A DNA stretch of 64,000 nt from Frigidibacter sp. Its GTDB lineage: Bacteria; Pseudomonadota; Alphaproteobacteria; Rhodobacterales; Rhodobacteraceae. The translations under genes were made by a program, and so were the position numbers. Location: NCBI RefSeq assembly GCF_030695035.1, contig NZ_JAUYTT010000002.1:62001-126000 (forward strand), given 5' to 3'. The notes beneath the pieces are model-generated. The model was not told where the DNA came from. It saw only the letters and a program-made list of their open reading frames with translations, and made no database searches. Positions within the stretch are counted from its first letter, which is position 1. Each line of letters starts with the position of its first letter. Positions 51,037 through 60,384 of this stretch are shown one piece after another.

Positions 51037-51404
51037 GCATTACCTCTCGGCTTGAACTTCAAATATGGAATCGAGGATATCGTCGTCCGGCTCGTTTGTG
51101 TATGCCGATGGCCCGCTATCGCGCCACGTCAGCCACATCGCGGCGATTTCTCCACGTCTTCACAACGTCTCAGAAGGGCTCCTCGCTTTGATGGTGATGC
51201 CACGGCTTCATCTGGGTCAGCAATCTGCCGGAACGCCACAAGTATCCGACCGGACCGAGGCCTTTGGGGCCCGACCGTGAGGGATGAGAGGTCGCGGCGT
51301 GGCGAAAGGCGATGGCCTTCGCCACGGCGGGGGTGGCTGGGGGAGGACCCACGCAAAAGGCCCGCCTTTTCGGGCGGGCCTTGGCAGGATCAGCTCAGCA
51401 GAAA
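51037..51404. other. Gene-poor stretch after the low-G+C orphan
   Basis: No supportable gene in 368 bp. The left part is A/T-rich like the orphan gene. The right part contains overlapping Arg/Ser-rich frames on both strands that look like spurious translation. GGCGAAAGGC-GATG-GCCTTCGCC (51301-51323) forms a hairpin with one bulge, and a terminator lies at 51355-51382. The stretch may be remnant flank of an insertion. Confidence 0.5.
51355..51382 (-). terminator. Rho-independent terminator of the secreted-protein gene
   Basis: On the minus strand AAGGCCCGCC (51382-51373) and GGCGGGCCTT (51366-51357) form a 10-bp perfect stem, loop CGAAAA, followed by TTTT. It lies 22 nt downstream of the 51405-51887 gene. 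Confidence 0.85.
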
Positions 51405-51887
51405 TCAGTCGAGCTTTTCGACCACACGCTCGGCAAACAGCTCGATCATCGTGGCATAATAGACCGGGCTTTCGATGGTCAGCACGGTAATATCGGTGCC
51501 GACGGGCAGGTAGGCCTGGTCGAAGCCGACCTCAAGATCATAGGTGCTGAACTTGGTGTTGTCGGTCTCGCTGGAGATGTTCACCCGGCCGACCAGCTTG
51601 GAATCGGCGATCCCCATCGCCGACTGGAACGAGTTGGCCAGCTCGACCTCGTTGATATCGACCGAGATCTTCACGCCGTCTTCGTCAACACGGTCGGTGA
51701 CCCGGCCGATGATGGCCATCTGCAGATCGGATGCGATATTGCCCCAGACCGTGGCGGCCTGCGGGTTGTTGATGGCGTTCAGGTCAATGGACACTTCGAC
51801 CTCTTTCACCTCGGTGACCGCAAGGGCGGGCGAGGCCGCACCAAGGGCGAGGGCAGAAAGGAAAGCTGCGAATGTAAAGCGTGACAT
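51405..51887 (-). CDS. Secreted protein of unknown function
   Basis: A 160-residue exported protein. A signal peptide spans 1-23 (MSRFTFAAFLSALALGAASP, cleavage after ALA). The mature part is acidic and beta-rich with alternating hydrophobic residues (VSIDLNAINNPQAATVWG, VKISVDINEVELAN, YDLEVGFDQAY) and no Cys. No domain recognised. ATG at 51887 is the only start giving a signal peptide. It is a single-gene transcript with its own terminator. Confidence 0.7.
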   Translation of the reverse strand: MSRFTFAAFLSALALGAASPALAVTEVKEVEVSIDLNAINNPQAATVWGNIASDLQMAIIGRVTDRVDEDGVKISVDINEVELANSFQSAMGIADSKLVGRVNISSETDNTKFSTYDLEVGFDQAYLPVGTDITVLTIESPVYYATMIELFAERVVEKLD

Positions 51888-51974
51888 CTGTCGTCTCCAA
51901 ATCGTAAGGACGGCATATTGCCATTCCACGAGGGACAACTCCCGCGGGCCGGGAAAGGTTCCGCCCCCGCCGCC

Positions 51975-52721
51975 TTAGCTGCGGATATAGCGGAAGGCGG
52001 CCGAGGCGGCCCAGCCGGCGGTCACCGCCAGCACAAGGGATAGCAGGCCATAGATCAGCGGCTGTTCGCGCGAGAGGGCGAAGAGCCAGCGCTCCAGCCC
52101 GACCTTGCGAACGTCGACCATGGTTTCATGGCTGTCGATCACTTGGCCATTGCGGGTGAGCAGGATGCGGGTGCGATAGGCGCCCTCTGTCAGGTTCGCG
52201 GGCAGGATAAAGCGGGTGCGGAACAGGGTTTCCTCGGCCAGCTCCACCCCGGTTTCATTAAGCGTATAGGAGCCCTCATCGGTGCGGATGCGGATCAGCG
52301 CATCTGTGAAGACGCCCGCATCCTCGAGCCCGCTGCCGACGGCACGGATGGCGCGGGGGATCGACACGGCATGGCGCAGGTCTTCGGTTTCGGTCAGCAC
52401 CTCGCGCAGGGGGGCGGTGGCGGCGATGGCGTAGAAGGAGGGCGAGCTGCTGACGGGGACGGCATCAGTGTTGACCCAGATGCCGGCGACCTTGTCCTTG
52501 CGGCGGACGGTGACGGCGAGGGGCGGGCCCTGCAGGGTGATGATGACCTGAAGCGGGCCCTCGGGCGCCGGGGTGTCACGCTTGACGGCGCCGAAGACGA
52601 GGATGTCAGAGCCCGAGAAGCTGGCGGTGATGGCGATGCGGTTCTGGCTGAGGCCGGCGACGACTTCTTCGGCGCGAACCGGGAGGGCGAAGAGGATCAG
52701 GAGGGCGAGGAGGCGGATCAT
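51975..52721 (-). CDS. TIGR02186-type transmembrane partner of a TauE/SafE exporter
   Basis: A 248-residue membrane protein with an N-terminal signal (MIRLLALLILFALPVRA, cleavage after VRA), a long beta-rich periplasmic domain (ITASFSGSDILVFGAVKRD, DLRHAVSIPRAI), and a C-terminal membrane helix (IYGLLSLVLAVTAGWAAS). It is recognised as the conserved hypothetical TIGR02186, regularly next to a sulfite/organosulfonate exporter. Its start overlaps the exporter stop by ATGA, so they are made together. Function unknown. Confidence 0.8.
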   Translation of the reverse strand: MIRLLALLILFALPVRAEEVVAGLSQNRIAITASFSGSDILVFGAVKRDTPAPEGPLQVIITLQGPPLAVTVRRKDKVAGIWVNTDAVPVSSSPSFYAIAATAPLREVLTETEDLRHAVSIPRAIRAVGSGLEDAGVFTDALIRIRTDEGSYTLNETGVELAEETLFRTRFILPANLTEGAYRTRILLTRNGQVIDSHETMVDVRKVGLERWLFALSREQPLIYGLLSLVLAVTAGWAASAAFRYIRS

Positions 52722-53644
52722 GCGCGGCCCTCCACCGAGATGGAGTAAAGCTCGCCGGGGCGCAGCAGCAGGTCCAGCGCCAAGAGGCCGCAGACGCCGA
52801 GGACCAGAAGGGCCAGCAGGATGCGCAGCTGCTCGGCCTTCAGCTTGGCGCCGATCTGGGTGCCGAACTGTGCGCCGACGACGCCGCCGAGGATCAAGAG
52901 CAGCGCCAGCATCATGTCCACCGACTGGTTGGTGACGGCATGCATGACGGTGGTGAAGGCGGTCACGAAGATGATCTGGAACAGCGAGGTGCCGATGACG
53001 ACCTTGGTGGGCATTCCCAGAAGGTAGATCATCGCGGGGACCATGATGAAGCCGCCGCCGACGCCCATGATGGCGGCGAGAACGCCGACCAGCATCCCGA
53101 CGAGGATGGGGGGGATGACGCTGATATAGAGGCCCGAGGTGCGGAACTTCATCTTCAGCGGCAGGCGGTGGACCAGAAGGTGCTGGTGGCGGCGGGTGAT
53201 CTTCCGCGCCGGCTGACGCGACCGCAGGATGGAGCGGAGCGATTCCTGGAACATCAGGAGGCCCACGAAGCCGAGGAACAGGACGTAGGACAGCTGCACC
53301 GTCAGGTCGATCTGGCCGAGGGCAGAGAGGATGTTGAACACCCAGATGCCGAGGGCAGAGCCGATGAGGCCCCCCGCCAGCAGCACCCAGCCCATGCGGA
53401 AATCGACCGTACGCTTGCGGATATGCGCGAGCACGCCGGACACGGAGGAGGCGACGACCTGGTTGGCGCCGGTGGCGACGGCGACGGTGGGGGGGACGCC
53501 GATGAAGAACAAAAGCGGCGTGATCAGGAAGCCGCCGCCCACGCCGAACATCCCGGACAGAAGCCCGACAATTCCGCCCAGGCCGAACAGCAGGAGGGCG
53601 TTCACCGAGACTTCGGCGATGGGCAGATAGATCTGCATGGGCAT
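52718..53644 (-). CDS. Sulfite exporter TauE/SafE family protein
   Basis: A 308-residue membrane protein with about eight helices. Duplicated glycine-rich repeats GLLSGMFGVGGGFLITPLLFFIG near the N-terminus and LAAIMGVGGGFIMVPAMIYLLG in the second half are the TauE/SafE signature; a basic cytoplasmic loop with the RKITRRHQ segment lies between. The family exports sulfite, sulfoacetate or related anions. Its partner gene downstream is TIGR02186. Nothing nearby makes sulfite, so the substrate is open. Confidence 0.85.
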   Translation of the reverse strand: MPMQIYLPIAEVSVNALLLFGLGGIVGLLSGMFGVGGGFLITPLLFFIGVPPTVAVATGANQVVASSVSGVLAHIRKRTVDFRMGWVLLAGGLIGSALGIWVFNILSALGQIDLTVQLSYVLFLGFVGLLMFQESLRSILRSRQPARKITRRHQHLLVHRLPLKMKFRTSGLYISVIPPILVGMLVGVLAAIMGVGGGFIMVPAMIYLLGMPTKVVIGTSLFQIIFVTAFTTVMHAVTNQSVDMMLALLLILGGVVGAQFGTQIGAKLKAEQLRILLALLVLGVCGLLALDLLLRPGELYSISVEGRA

Positions 53645-53720
53645 GTCAGTCAGTGAAGGACGTTGCTGTCCAAGTCTTGGGCGTGGTTGCCTACCATGTC
53701 AAACCGATGCTGCAGATGCG

Positions 53721-54533
53721 TCACGGCATGTTGCGCAGACAGCGCCGCAGCACCTTCTCGAGCTTCGCGGCGCCAAGGGGGGCCATGGCCTTGGTATGCT
53801 CATGGCTGATCGCCTCGTCCGACATGCCGGCCGCCATGTTGGTGATGACCGACACCGCCGCGACGCGCAGGCCGAGGAAGCGGGCGAGGATCACCTCGGG
53901 CACGGTGGACATGCCGACGGCATCGGCGCCGAGGATGCGGATGGCGCGGATCTCGGCCGGGGTTTCGAAGGAGGGGCCCGAATACCAGGCATAGACGCCT
54001 TCGGGCAGGTCGATGCCTTCGGCCTCTGCCGCCGCGCGCAGGGCGGCGCGCAGGGCAGGGTCATGGGCGGCGGTCATGGGCACGAAGCGGGCATCCGACG
54101 GCTCACCGATCAGCGGGTTGAGGCCGGAGAAGTTGATATGGTCTGACAGCAGCATCAGCGAGCCGGGCGGGGTGGTGGGGACCATGGAGCCTGCGGCGTT
54201 GGTCAGCAGCAGGCTTTCGGCGCCGAGTGCCTTGAGGAGTTCCAGCGGCAGGCGCATGGCGGCGGGGTTGCCGGTCTCGTAGTAATGCGCCCGCCCCCCG
54301 AAGACGGCGACGCGCTGGCCCTCCAGATCCCCGATCACCAGCTGCGGGGTGTGGCCGGAGACGCCGGCATGGGGGAAGCCCGGCAGGTCGGCATAGTCGA
54401 TGGCGACGCCCTGCACCGCGCCCGACAGATGGCCGAGCCCCGAGCCGAGGATCAGCCCCACCTTCACAGGTTCGGTGCCGGCCACGGCATGGACCCGGGC
54501 GGCGAGCGCCGAGGCGGTTTCAAGAGCGGTCAT
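53721..54533 (-). CDS. punA: Purine-nucleoside phosphorylase
   Basis: A 270-residue trimeric-type (PNP/MTAP family) phosphorylase that splits inosine, guanosine and deoxynucleosides to base plus ribose-1-phosphate. Phosphate site GLILGSGLGHLSG (26-38), GFPHAGVSGHTPQ, LLTNAAGS, GVYAWYSGPSFETPAEIR, VGMSTVPEVILARF are typical. It follows the nucleoside ABC permease gene with zero spacing (stop directly followed by ATG). It processes imported nucleosides to free purines for the urate pathway at 25-31 kb. Confidence 0.93.
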   Translation of the reverse strand: MTALETASALAARVHAVAGTEPVKVGLILGSGLGHLSGAVQGVAIDYADLPGFPHAGVSGHTPQLVIGDLEGQRVAVFGGRAHYYETGNPAAMRLPLELLKALGAESLLLTNAAGSMVPTTPPGSLMLLSDHINFSGLNPLIGEPSDARFVPMTAAHDPALRAALRAAAEAEGIDLPEGVYAWYSGPSFETPAEIRAIRILGADAVGMSTVPEVILARFLGLRVAAVSVITNMAAGMSDEAISHEHTKAMAPLGAAKLEKVLRRCLRNMP

Positions 54534-55499
54534 TCAGCGTTCCTTGACATAGGCCTCGCCCCCGGCGCGCGGCGGCGTCGCCTTGCCGATGAAGCCGGCA
54601 AGGATCACCACGGTCAGGATGTAGGGCAGGGCCTGCATGAATTGCACCGGCAGCACGACGCCGCCGAGGTCGATGTTCTGGTAGCGGTTGGCGATGGCCT
54701 CCAAAAGGCCGAAGAGCATGGTCGCGCCAAGCGCCGGGACGGGCCGCCATTTGGCGAAGATCAGCGCGGCGAGGGCGATGTAGCCGCGCCCCGCCGTCAT
54801 CTCTTTCACGAAGCCGGCCGAGAGGGCGGTGGCGAGGTAGGCACCGGCAAGGCCGGTCAGCAGCCCGCAGATCATCACCGCCGCATAGCGCAGCCGCACC
54901 ACGGAGATGCCGGCGGTATCGACCGCGGCCGGATTCTCGCCCACCGCGCGCAGGCGCAGGCCAAAGCGGGTGCGGTAGAGCAGCCACCAAGACAGCGGCA
55001 CCGCGGCGAAGGCGACATAGACGAGGATGGAATGGCCCGAGATCAGTTCGTAATAGATCGGGCCGATCACCGGCACCTCGCGTAGGGTTTCCGCGAAGGG
55101 CAGGGTGATGGGCGAGAAGCGGCCATCGCCGGTCAGCGGCGGGGTGCGCCCGCCAAGCTGGAACCATTTCTGCCCGATCAGCACCGTCAGGCCCGAGGCG
55201 AGGAAGTTGATCGCCACGCCGGAAATGAGCTGATTGCCACGGAAGGTGATCGAGGCCGCGCCGTGGATCGCGGACAGCACCAGCGAGGACAGCACCCCCG
55301 CCGTCAGCCCCAGCAGGACCGAGCCGGTGATCGCAGCGACGGCGCCCGAGAAGAAGGCGGCCATCAGCATCTTGCCTTCCAGCCCGATGTCGAAGATCCC
55401 GGCACGTTCCGAGAAGAGGCCGGCAAGGCAGGCCAGCAACAAGGGCGTGCCAAGGCGGACGGTGGAATCGAGGATCTGCAGCAGCGTTGAAAGGTCCAT
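54534..55499 (-). CDS. Nucleoside-type ABC transporter permease 2
   Basis: A 321-residue BPD_transp_2 permease with about ten helices (TVRLGTPLLLACLAGLFSERAG near the start, GNQLISGVAINFLASGLT, and RAVGENPAAVDTAGI as the cytoplasmic loop). It is the second membrane subunit of a BMP-dependent importer. TGATG overlap with permease 1 couples them. Confidence 0.9.
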   Translation of the reverse strand: MDLSTLLQILDSTVRLGTPLLLACLAGLFSERAGIFDIGLEGKMLMAAFFSGAVAAITGSVLLGLTAGVLSSLVLSAIHGAASITFRGNQLISGVAINFLASGLTVLIGQKWFQLGGRTPPLTGDGRFSPITLPFAETLREVPVIGPIYYELISGHSILVYVAFAAVPLSWWLLYRTRFGLRLRAVGENPAAVDTAGISVVRLRYAAVMICGLLTGLAGAYLATALSAGFVKEMTAGRGYIALAALIFAKWRPVPALGATMLFGLLEAIANRYQNIDLGGVVLPVQFMQALPYILTVVILAGFIGKATPPRAGGEAYVKER

Positions 55500-56587
55500 C
55501 ACCGGATCCCCCTGCGTGCAAAGAGCCGCTCCACCGGGGCGCGGACCATATTGTCGAGCGCGCCGGTGAAGAGGATCACCAGCGCCTGGATGACGGTGAT
55601 CAGCTCTCGCGGGATCGTGGTCCAGAGCGCAAGCTCGCCGCCGCCCTGATAGAGGAAGCCGAACAGCAGCGCCGCCAGCAGCACCCCGAACGGATGGTTG
55701 CGGCCCATCAGCGCCACGGCGATGCCGATGAAGCCCGCGCCCTCGACCGCGTTCAGGACCAGCCGTTCCGCCTCGCCCATGACGTTGTTGATCGCCATGA
55801 GGCCGGCGAGCCCGCCCGAGATCAGCATGGCATACATGGTGATCCGCACCGGGCTGATCCCGGCATAGACCGCGGCGGGTTCGGATTTGCCAAAGGCGCG
55901 GATCTGGTAGCCGAGCCGGGTTTTCCAGATCAGCGCCCAGACACCGAGGCAGCACAGGAGCGCGATGAAGAAGGAGACGTTGGCGGGGGTGTTCTTGCCC
56001 CAGACGAAGCCGAGGCCCGCGGCCATGTCATTCAGCGTCGGCAGGGTTGCGCCCTCGGGGAAGCGGGCCGAGGCCGGGTCCATGCTGCCGACCGGGCGCA
56101 TGACGTTGACCAGCATGTAGTTCAGCAAGGATGCGCCGATGAAGTTGAACATGATGGTGGTGATGACGATATGGCTGCCGCGTTTCGCTTGCAGCCAAGC
56201 CGGGATCGCCGCCCAGGCGGCGCCGAAGGCGGCAGCGCCAAGGCTGGCGGCGAGCAGCGCGAGGCTCCAATGCGGCCAGGGCAGCGACAGGCAGATGAGC
56301 GCGACGCCAAGGCCGCCAAGCGTCGCCTGCCCCTCGCCGCCGATGTTGAACAGGCCCGCATGGCTGGCGATGGCGACCGCGAGCCCGGTGAAGACGAAGC
56401 TGGTGGCGTAGTAGAGGGTGAAGCCCCAGCCATAGGACGATCCGAGCGCGCCGCTGACCATGATCTTCAGCGCCTCCCACGGGTTTTCCCCGATGGCGAG
56501 GATCACCAGCGCCGAGATGGCGAAGGCGATGACGAGGTTCAGAAGCGGGATCAGGGCGACATCGGCCCATCTTGGCATCCTGGTCAT
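55499..56587 (-). CDS. Nucleoside-type ABC transporter permease 1
   Basis: A 362-residue BPD_transp_2 permease. Features are AGLFNIGGEGQATLGGL, GSHIVITTIMFNFIGASLLNY, and IRAFGKSEPAAVYAGI, the loop that contacts the ATPase. It pairs with permease 2 and overlaps the ATPase gene stop by ATGA. Confidence 0.9.
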   Translation of the reverse strand: MTRMPRWADVALIPLLNLVIAFAISALVILAIGENPWEALKIMVSGALGSSYGWGFTLYYATSFVFTGLAVAIASHAGLFNIGGEGQATLGGLGVALICLSLPWPHWSLALLAASLGAAAFGAAWAAIPAWLQAKRGSHIVITTIMFNFIGASLLNYMLVNVMRPVGSMDPASARFPEGATLPTLNDMAAGLGFVWGKNTPANVSFFIALLCCLGVWALIWKTRLGYQIRAFGKSEPAAVYAGISPVRITMYAMLISGGLAGLMAINNVMGEAERLVLNAVEGAGFIGIAVALMGRNHPFGVLLAALLFGFLYQGGGELALWTTIPRELITVIQALVILFTGALDNMVRAPVERLFARRGIR

Positions 56588-58137
56588 TGGACCCCCGCCA
56601 TCAGCAGGCCGAGCGCACGCTCATCAGTTTCGGAGGGCAGCCGCTCACCCATGATGCGGCCATCGAACATGACGGCGATGCGGTCGGAGAGCGAGAGAAT
56701 CTCGTCGAGTTCGACCGAGACCAGAAGCACGGCCTTGCCGGCATCGCGCAGGGCGACGATCTGCTGGTGGATGAATTCGATGGCGCCGATGTCGACGCCG
56801 CGGGTGGGTTGGCCGACGAGCAGGAGGTCGGGGTTGCGCTCGATTTCCCGCGCGAGGACGATCTTCTGCTGGTTGCCGCCCGAGAAGTTCTTGGCGGCCA
56901 GCGTCGGGATCGGCGGGCGCACGTCGAAGCGCTGCATCTTTTCGGCGGTGGCGGCAAGGAGGGCGGCGTTGTCCATGAAAAGCGCGTTCTTCTGGTATTC
57001 GGGCGCGTGGTGATAGCCGAAGGCCATGTTCTCCCAGGCCGCGAAATCCATGATGAGGCCGAGATGCTGGCGATCCTCTGGCACATGGGCGATGCCCTGC
57101 GCGCGGCTGGTCTGGCCGTCGGAGCTGTGGCCGGTGAGGTCCACGGGCACGCCGTTCATGGTGATGCGGCCGGTGCCATGGCCGAAGCCGCCAAGGATCT
57201 TGAGGAGTTCGGACTGGCCGTTGCCGGCGACCCCGGCGATGCCGAGGATCTCTCCGGCGCGGATCTGGAAGGAGATGCCCTTGAGGCGCTCCACCCCGTC
57301 CTCATCCACCATGCGCAGGTCTTCGACCGACAGCACGACCGCGCCGGGATTGGCGGGGCCCTTGGGGACATGTAGCAGCACCTTGCGGCCGACCATCAGC
57401 TCGGCCAGCTGCTCGGGGCTGGTCTCGGCCGTGGTCACCGTCGCCGTCATCTCGCCGCGGCGCATGACGCTGACGGTGTCGGTGATCTCCATGATCTCGC
57501 GCAGCTTGTGGGTGATGAGGATCACGGTCTTGCCCTGATCGCGCAGGCCGCGGAGGATGCGGAACAGGTGGTCCGCCTCGGCGGGCGTCAGCACGCCGGT
57601 GGGCTCGTCAAGGATCAGGATGTCGGCCTGGCGGTAGAGGGCCTTGAGGATCTCCACCCGCTGCTGGTGGCCGACGGACAGCTCCTCGACCACGGCATCG
57701 GGGTCCACCTCCAGCTCATAATCCCGCGCAAGCTGCTGCAGGCTGGCCCGCGCCTTGGCGAGGCTGGGGCGCAGCAGGGCGCCGTCCTCGGCCCCCAGCA
57801 CGATGTTTTCCAGAACGGTGAAGTTCTGCACCAGCTTGAAATGCTGGAACACCATGCCGATCCCGGCGCGGATTGCGGCCTGGCTGTCGGGGATCTGCAC
57901 CGGGGTGCCGCCGATCAGGATCTCGCCCGCATCGGCCTTGTAGAAGCCGTAGAGGATCGACATCAGCGTCGATTTCCCGGCGCCGTTTTCACCGATGATG
58001 CCGTGGATGGTGCCGGGCATCACCCGGATCGAGATGTCCTTGTTGGCCTGCACCGGCCCGAAGGCCTTGGAGATGCCCCGGAGTTCAATGGCAGGAGCGG
58101 CAGTTGCCTGCCGCTCCGAAGGTTGTGCCTGTGCCAT
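56584..58137 (-). CDS. Nucleoside-type ABC transporter ATPase (duplicated)
   Basis: A 517-residue protein with two ABC domains. Domain 1: Walker A GENGAGKST, signature LSVGHQQRVEILKAL, Walker B ILILDEPTGVLT, ITHKL. Domain 2: Walker A-like GVAGNGQSE is degenerate as usual for this family, with FSGGNQQKIVLAREI and LLLVGQPTRGVD in place of the canonical Walker B Glu. The double domain with degenerate second half is typical of sugar and nucleoside importers (RbsA/YufO-like). It powers the permease pair. Confidence 0.92.
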   Translation of the reverse strand: MAQAQPSERQATAAPAIELRGISKAFGPVQANKDISIRVMPGTIHGIIGENGAGKSTLMSILYGFYKADAGEILIGGTPVQIPDSQAAIRAGIGMVFQHFKLVQNFTVLENIVLGAEDGALLRPSLAKARASLQQLARDYELEVDPDAVVEELSVGHQQRVEILKALYRQADILILDEPTGVLTPAEADHLFRILRGLRDQGKTVILITHKLREIMEITDTVSVMRRGEMTATVTTAETSPEQLAELMVGRKVLLHVPKGPANPGAVVLSVEDLRMVDEDGVERLKGISFQIRAGEILGIAGVAGNGQSELLKILGGFGHGTGRITMNGVPVDLTGHSSDGQTSRAQGIAHVPEDRQHLGLIMDFAAWENMAFGYHHAPEYQKNALFMDNAALLAATAEKMQRFDVRPPIPTLAAKNFSGGNQQKIVLAREIERNPDLLLVGQPTRGVDIGAIEFIHQQIVALRDAGKAVLLVSVELDEILSLSDRIAVMFDGRIMGERLPSETDERALGLLMAGVQ

Positions 58138-58143
58138 TGGCGG

Positions 58144-59133
58144 TTATTCGACCGGGCAGGTGTTGTCGGCCATGTAGTCATGCACGGCGATCTCGCCTGA
58201 GGCGATCTTCGCGGTGGCCTCGTCCACGGCGGCCTTCATCTCGGCGGTGATCAGCGCTTCGTTGTTCTCGTCCAGCGCGTAGCCCACGCCCTCGGAAGCG
58301 AGGTCCATCACGGTGATGCCCGGCTCCAGCGCATCGCCATCGATGAAGGCCTCATAGACCGAGTTGTCGACGCGCTTGACCATCGAGGTCAGCACCTTGC
58401 CGGGGAAGAGGTGGTTCTGGTTGCTGTCGACGCCGATGGACAGGATGCCCTGATCCGCCGCCGCCTGCAGCACACCAAGCCCGGTGCCGCCCGCGGCGGC
58501 ATAGATCACGTCGGCGCCCTGCGACTTTTGCGAAATCGCCAGCTCGGAGCCCTTCACCGGGTCGTTCCAGGCGGCGGGGGTGGTGCCGGTCATGTTCTGG
58601 ATCACGGTCGCATCCGGGTTCACCGCCTTCACGCCCTGCACATAGCCGCAGGCAAACTTGCGGATCAGCGGGATGTCCATGCCGCCGATGAAGCCGACGG
58701 TGCCGGTTTCCGACGCCATCGCGGCCAGCATCCCGACAAGGTACGATCCCTGCTCTTCGGTGAAGACCACCGATTTCACGTTGGGCTGTTCCACGACCAT
58801 GTCGATGATGGCGAACTTGGTGTCCGGGTAGTCGGGGGCGACGGTGTTCAGCACATCGCCAAAGGCAAAGCCGGTCATCACGATCGGGTTCGATCCGGCC
58901 TCGGCCAGGCGGCGCAGGGCCTGTTCGCGCTGCGCCTCGGATTGCATTTCCAGCTCCTTGAAGCTGCCGCCCGTCTCTTCCGCCCACCGCTTGGCGCCGT
59001 TGAAGGCGGCCTCGTTGAAGGATTTGTCGAACTTGCCGCCCAGGTCGAAGATGATCGCCGGGTCGGCCAGCGCCGCGCCGGTGGTCAGCGCCAGCACTCC
59101 GGCGGCGCCAAGGAAATGGGTCATCAGGCTCAT
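58144..59133 (-). CDS. BMP-family nucleoside-binding lipoprotein-like substrate-binding protein
   Basis: A 329-residue basic membrane protein (BMP/PnrA) family solute-binding protein. Signal peptide 1-23 (cleavage after ALA) with no lipobox Cys, so free in the periplasm. Motifs: IFDLGGKFDKSFNEAAFNGA, GTVGFIGGMDIPLIRKFACGYVQGV and the ligand region GVDSNQNHLFPGKVLTS. BMP proteins bind purine nucleosides. First gene of the operon with a promoter upstream. Confidence 0.92.
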   Translation of the reverse strand: MSLMTHFLGAAGVLALTTGAALADPAIIFDLGGKFDKSFNEAAFNGAKRWAEETGGSFKELEMQSEAQREQALRRLAEAGSNPIVMTGFAFGDVLNTVAPDYPDTKFAIIDMVVEQPNVKSVVFTEEQGSYLVGMLAAMASETGTVGFIGGMDIPLIRKFACGYVQGVKAVNPDATVIQNMTGTTPAAWNDPVKGSELAISQKSQGADVIYAAAGGTGLGVLQAAADQGILSIGVDSNQNHLFPGKVLTSMVKRVDNSVYEAFIDGDALEPGITVMDLASEGVGYALDENNEALITAEMKAAVDEATAKIASGEIAVHDYMADNTCPVE

Positions 59134-59216
59134 GGAAAACTCCCGGTTGTCGAGGGGCGCGGCACAGGGTTGGCCGGCCCGCTGTGAAGACGTGATCTCT
59201 TGCGGATCTGCGCCGA

Positions 59217-59245
59217 ATTAGGGCCGGGTTCGGGAAAGCGGTCAA
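59217..59245 (-). promoter_or_regulatory. Putative promoter of the nucleoside importer operon
   Basis: On the minus strand TTGACC (59245-59240) and CCTAAT (59222-59217) are spaced by 17 bp, about 85 nt upstream of the binding-protein ATG. Confidence 0.5.
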
Positions 59246-59308
59246 TAGCTATTCGCCGCATCTGCCCCGGCTCTCAAGGACTTGTAGGGGGGCGGGGCGC
59301 CCTTCGCC

Positions 59309-59731
59309 TCACGCTTGCGCGTCCAGCGCCCGCGTCATCACAAGCGCGTCTGTGCTGGTGCCATCCGGGTGGCGGTAATAGGCGCGACGGCGCCCCGCTG
59401 GCGCGAAGCCGGCGCGTTCGTAGAGCGCGCGGGCGGGCTGGTTGTCCTCGGCCACCTCCAGAAACGCGGTTTCCGCGCCGCGGGCCGCGGCTTCGGCCAG
59501 GAACCCGGCCAGCAGCCGCGCCCCGATGCCGGCGCGGCGGGCTTCGGGGGCGACGGCGAGGGTCAGAAGTTCCGCCTCACCGGCCAGCGCACGGCCGAGC
59601 AGGACGCCGGTGGGCTCTTGCAGCAGGAAGGTGTCCTGGCGGGCCAGCAGGTCTGCGAACTCACTGGCGGTCCAGGGGCGCGGCACGGTGAAGCAGGCGG
59701 CGTGGAGCGCGGCGAGGTCTGCGGGGCTCAC
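59309..59731 (-). CDS. rimI: Ribosomal-protein S18 alanine N-acetyltransferase
   Basis: A 140-residue GNAT enzyme. The acetyl-CoA loop VAPEARRAGIGARLLAGFL and the C-terminal EVAEDNQPARALYERAGF segment are typical of RimI. It starts at a GTG within the tsaB stop (GTGA overlap). Standard partner of tsaB in many bacteria. Confidence 0.88.
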   Translation of the reverse strand: MSPADLAALHAACFTVPRPWTASEFADLLARQDTFLLQEPTGVLLGRALAGEAELLTLAVAPEARRAGIGARLLAGFLAEAAARGAETAFLEVAEDNQPARALYERAGFAPAGRRRAYYRHPDGTSTDALVMTRALDAQA

Positions 59732-60381
59732 GGCAGCAGCACCGGCGGCGGGTCCGAGGCGGGGGCGGCATCGGCGCTGCGCAGGTACAGGGGGGCGGGG
59801 CGGGGCTGCGGCTGGCCCCTGGCAAGGCGCGCGGCGGTGATACGGGCAAGGGCCTCGGCGAAGGGCAGGGCGGGGGGCAGCTCGCGCAGGTCCGGGCGCA
59901 GGGCGTGCAGGACGGCGGCGCCGTCGCCGACCAACGCAAGGCCGGGCGGCAGGTCCGTCAGGGCTTCGGCGGTCATCAGCCGCGGTTCGGCAGGCCCCGC
60001 GCCAAAGCCCTGCGCATAGACCTCGCCGCGCCGCGCATCGGTCACCGCCAGCACGGGGCGCGGCAGGTCCAGCGCCAAGGCCTCCAGCGTGCCCACCCCG
60101 ATGGCCGGGATGCGCAGCGACAGCGCCAGCCCGCGCGCCGCCGCCACCGAAATACGGATGCCGGTGAAGTTGCCCGGGCCTATCCCCACGGCTATCGCCG
60201 CAAGATCCCGCCAGCCCACCCCCACTTCGGCCAGCAGCTCCTCCAGCAGCGGCATCAGCCGTTCGGCCTGACCCTTGGCCATCGGCTCCAGCCGCGCCGT
60301 CACCACCTCATCGCCGCGCAGCAAAGCGGCCGCGCAATGCGCGGCCGATGTGTCGAAGGCAAGGATCAGCTTGGCGGGCAA
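59728..60381 (-). CDS. tsaB: tRNA threonylcarbamoyladenosine (t6A) dimerisation protein TsaB
   Basis: A 217-residue ASKHA-fold protein needed for t6A37 synthesis together with TsaD and TsaE. Features: LILAFDTSAAHCAAAL, GIGPGNFTGIRISVAAARGLAL and VLAVTDARRGEVY. No ATG is available near the start; TTG at 60381, 3 nt after the nfuA stop, is the best choice. Confidence 0.9.
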   Translation of the reverse strand: MPAKLILAFDTSAAHCAAALLRGDEVVTARLEPMAKGQAERLMPLLEELLAEVGVGWRDLAAIAVGIGPGNFTGIRISVAAARGLALSLRIPAIGVGTLEALALDLPRPVLAVTDARRGEVYAQGFGAGPAEPRLMTAEALTDLPPGLALVGDGAAVLHALRPDLRELPPALPFAEALARITAARLARGQPQPRPAPLYLRSADAAPASDPPPVLLP

Positions 60382-60384
60382 GGC

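Noticed and set aside
51129-51356. 75-codon minus-strand frame after the orphan gene
   Set aside because: Arg/Ser/Pro-rich, overlapping frames open on both strands, no ribosome site, no recognisable domain.
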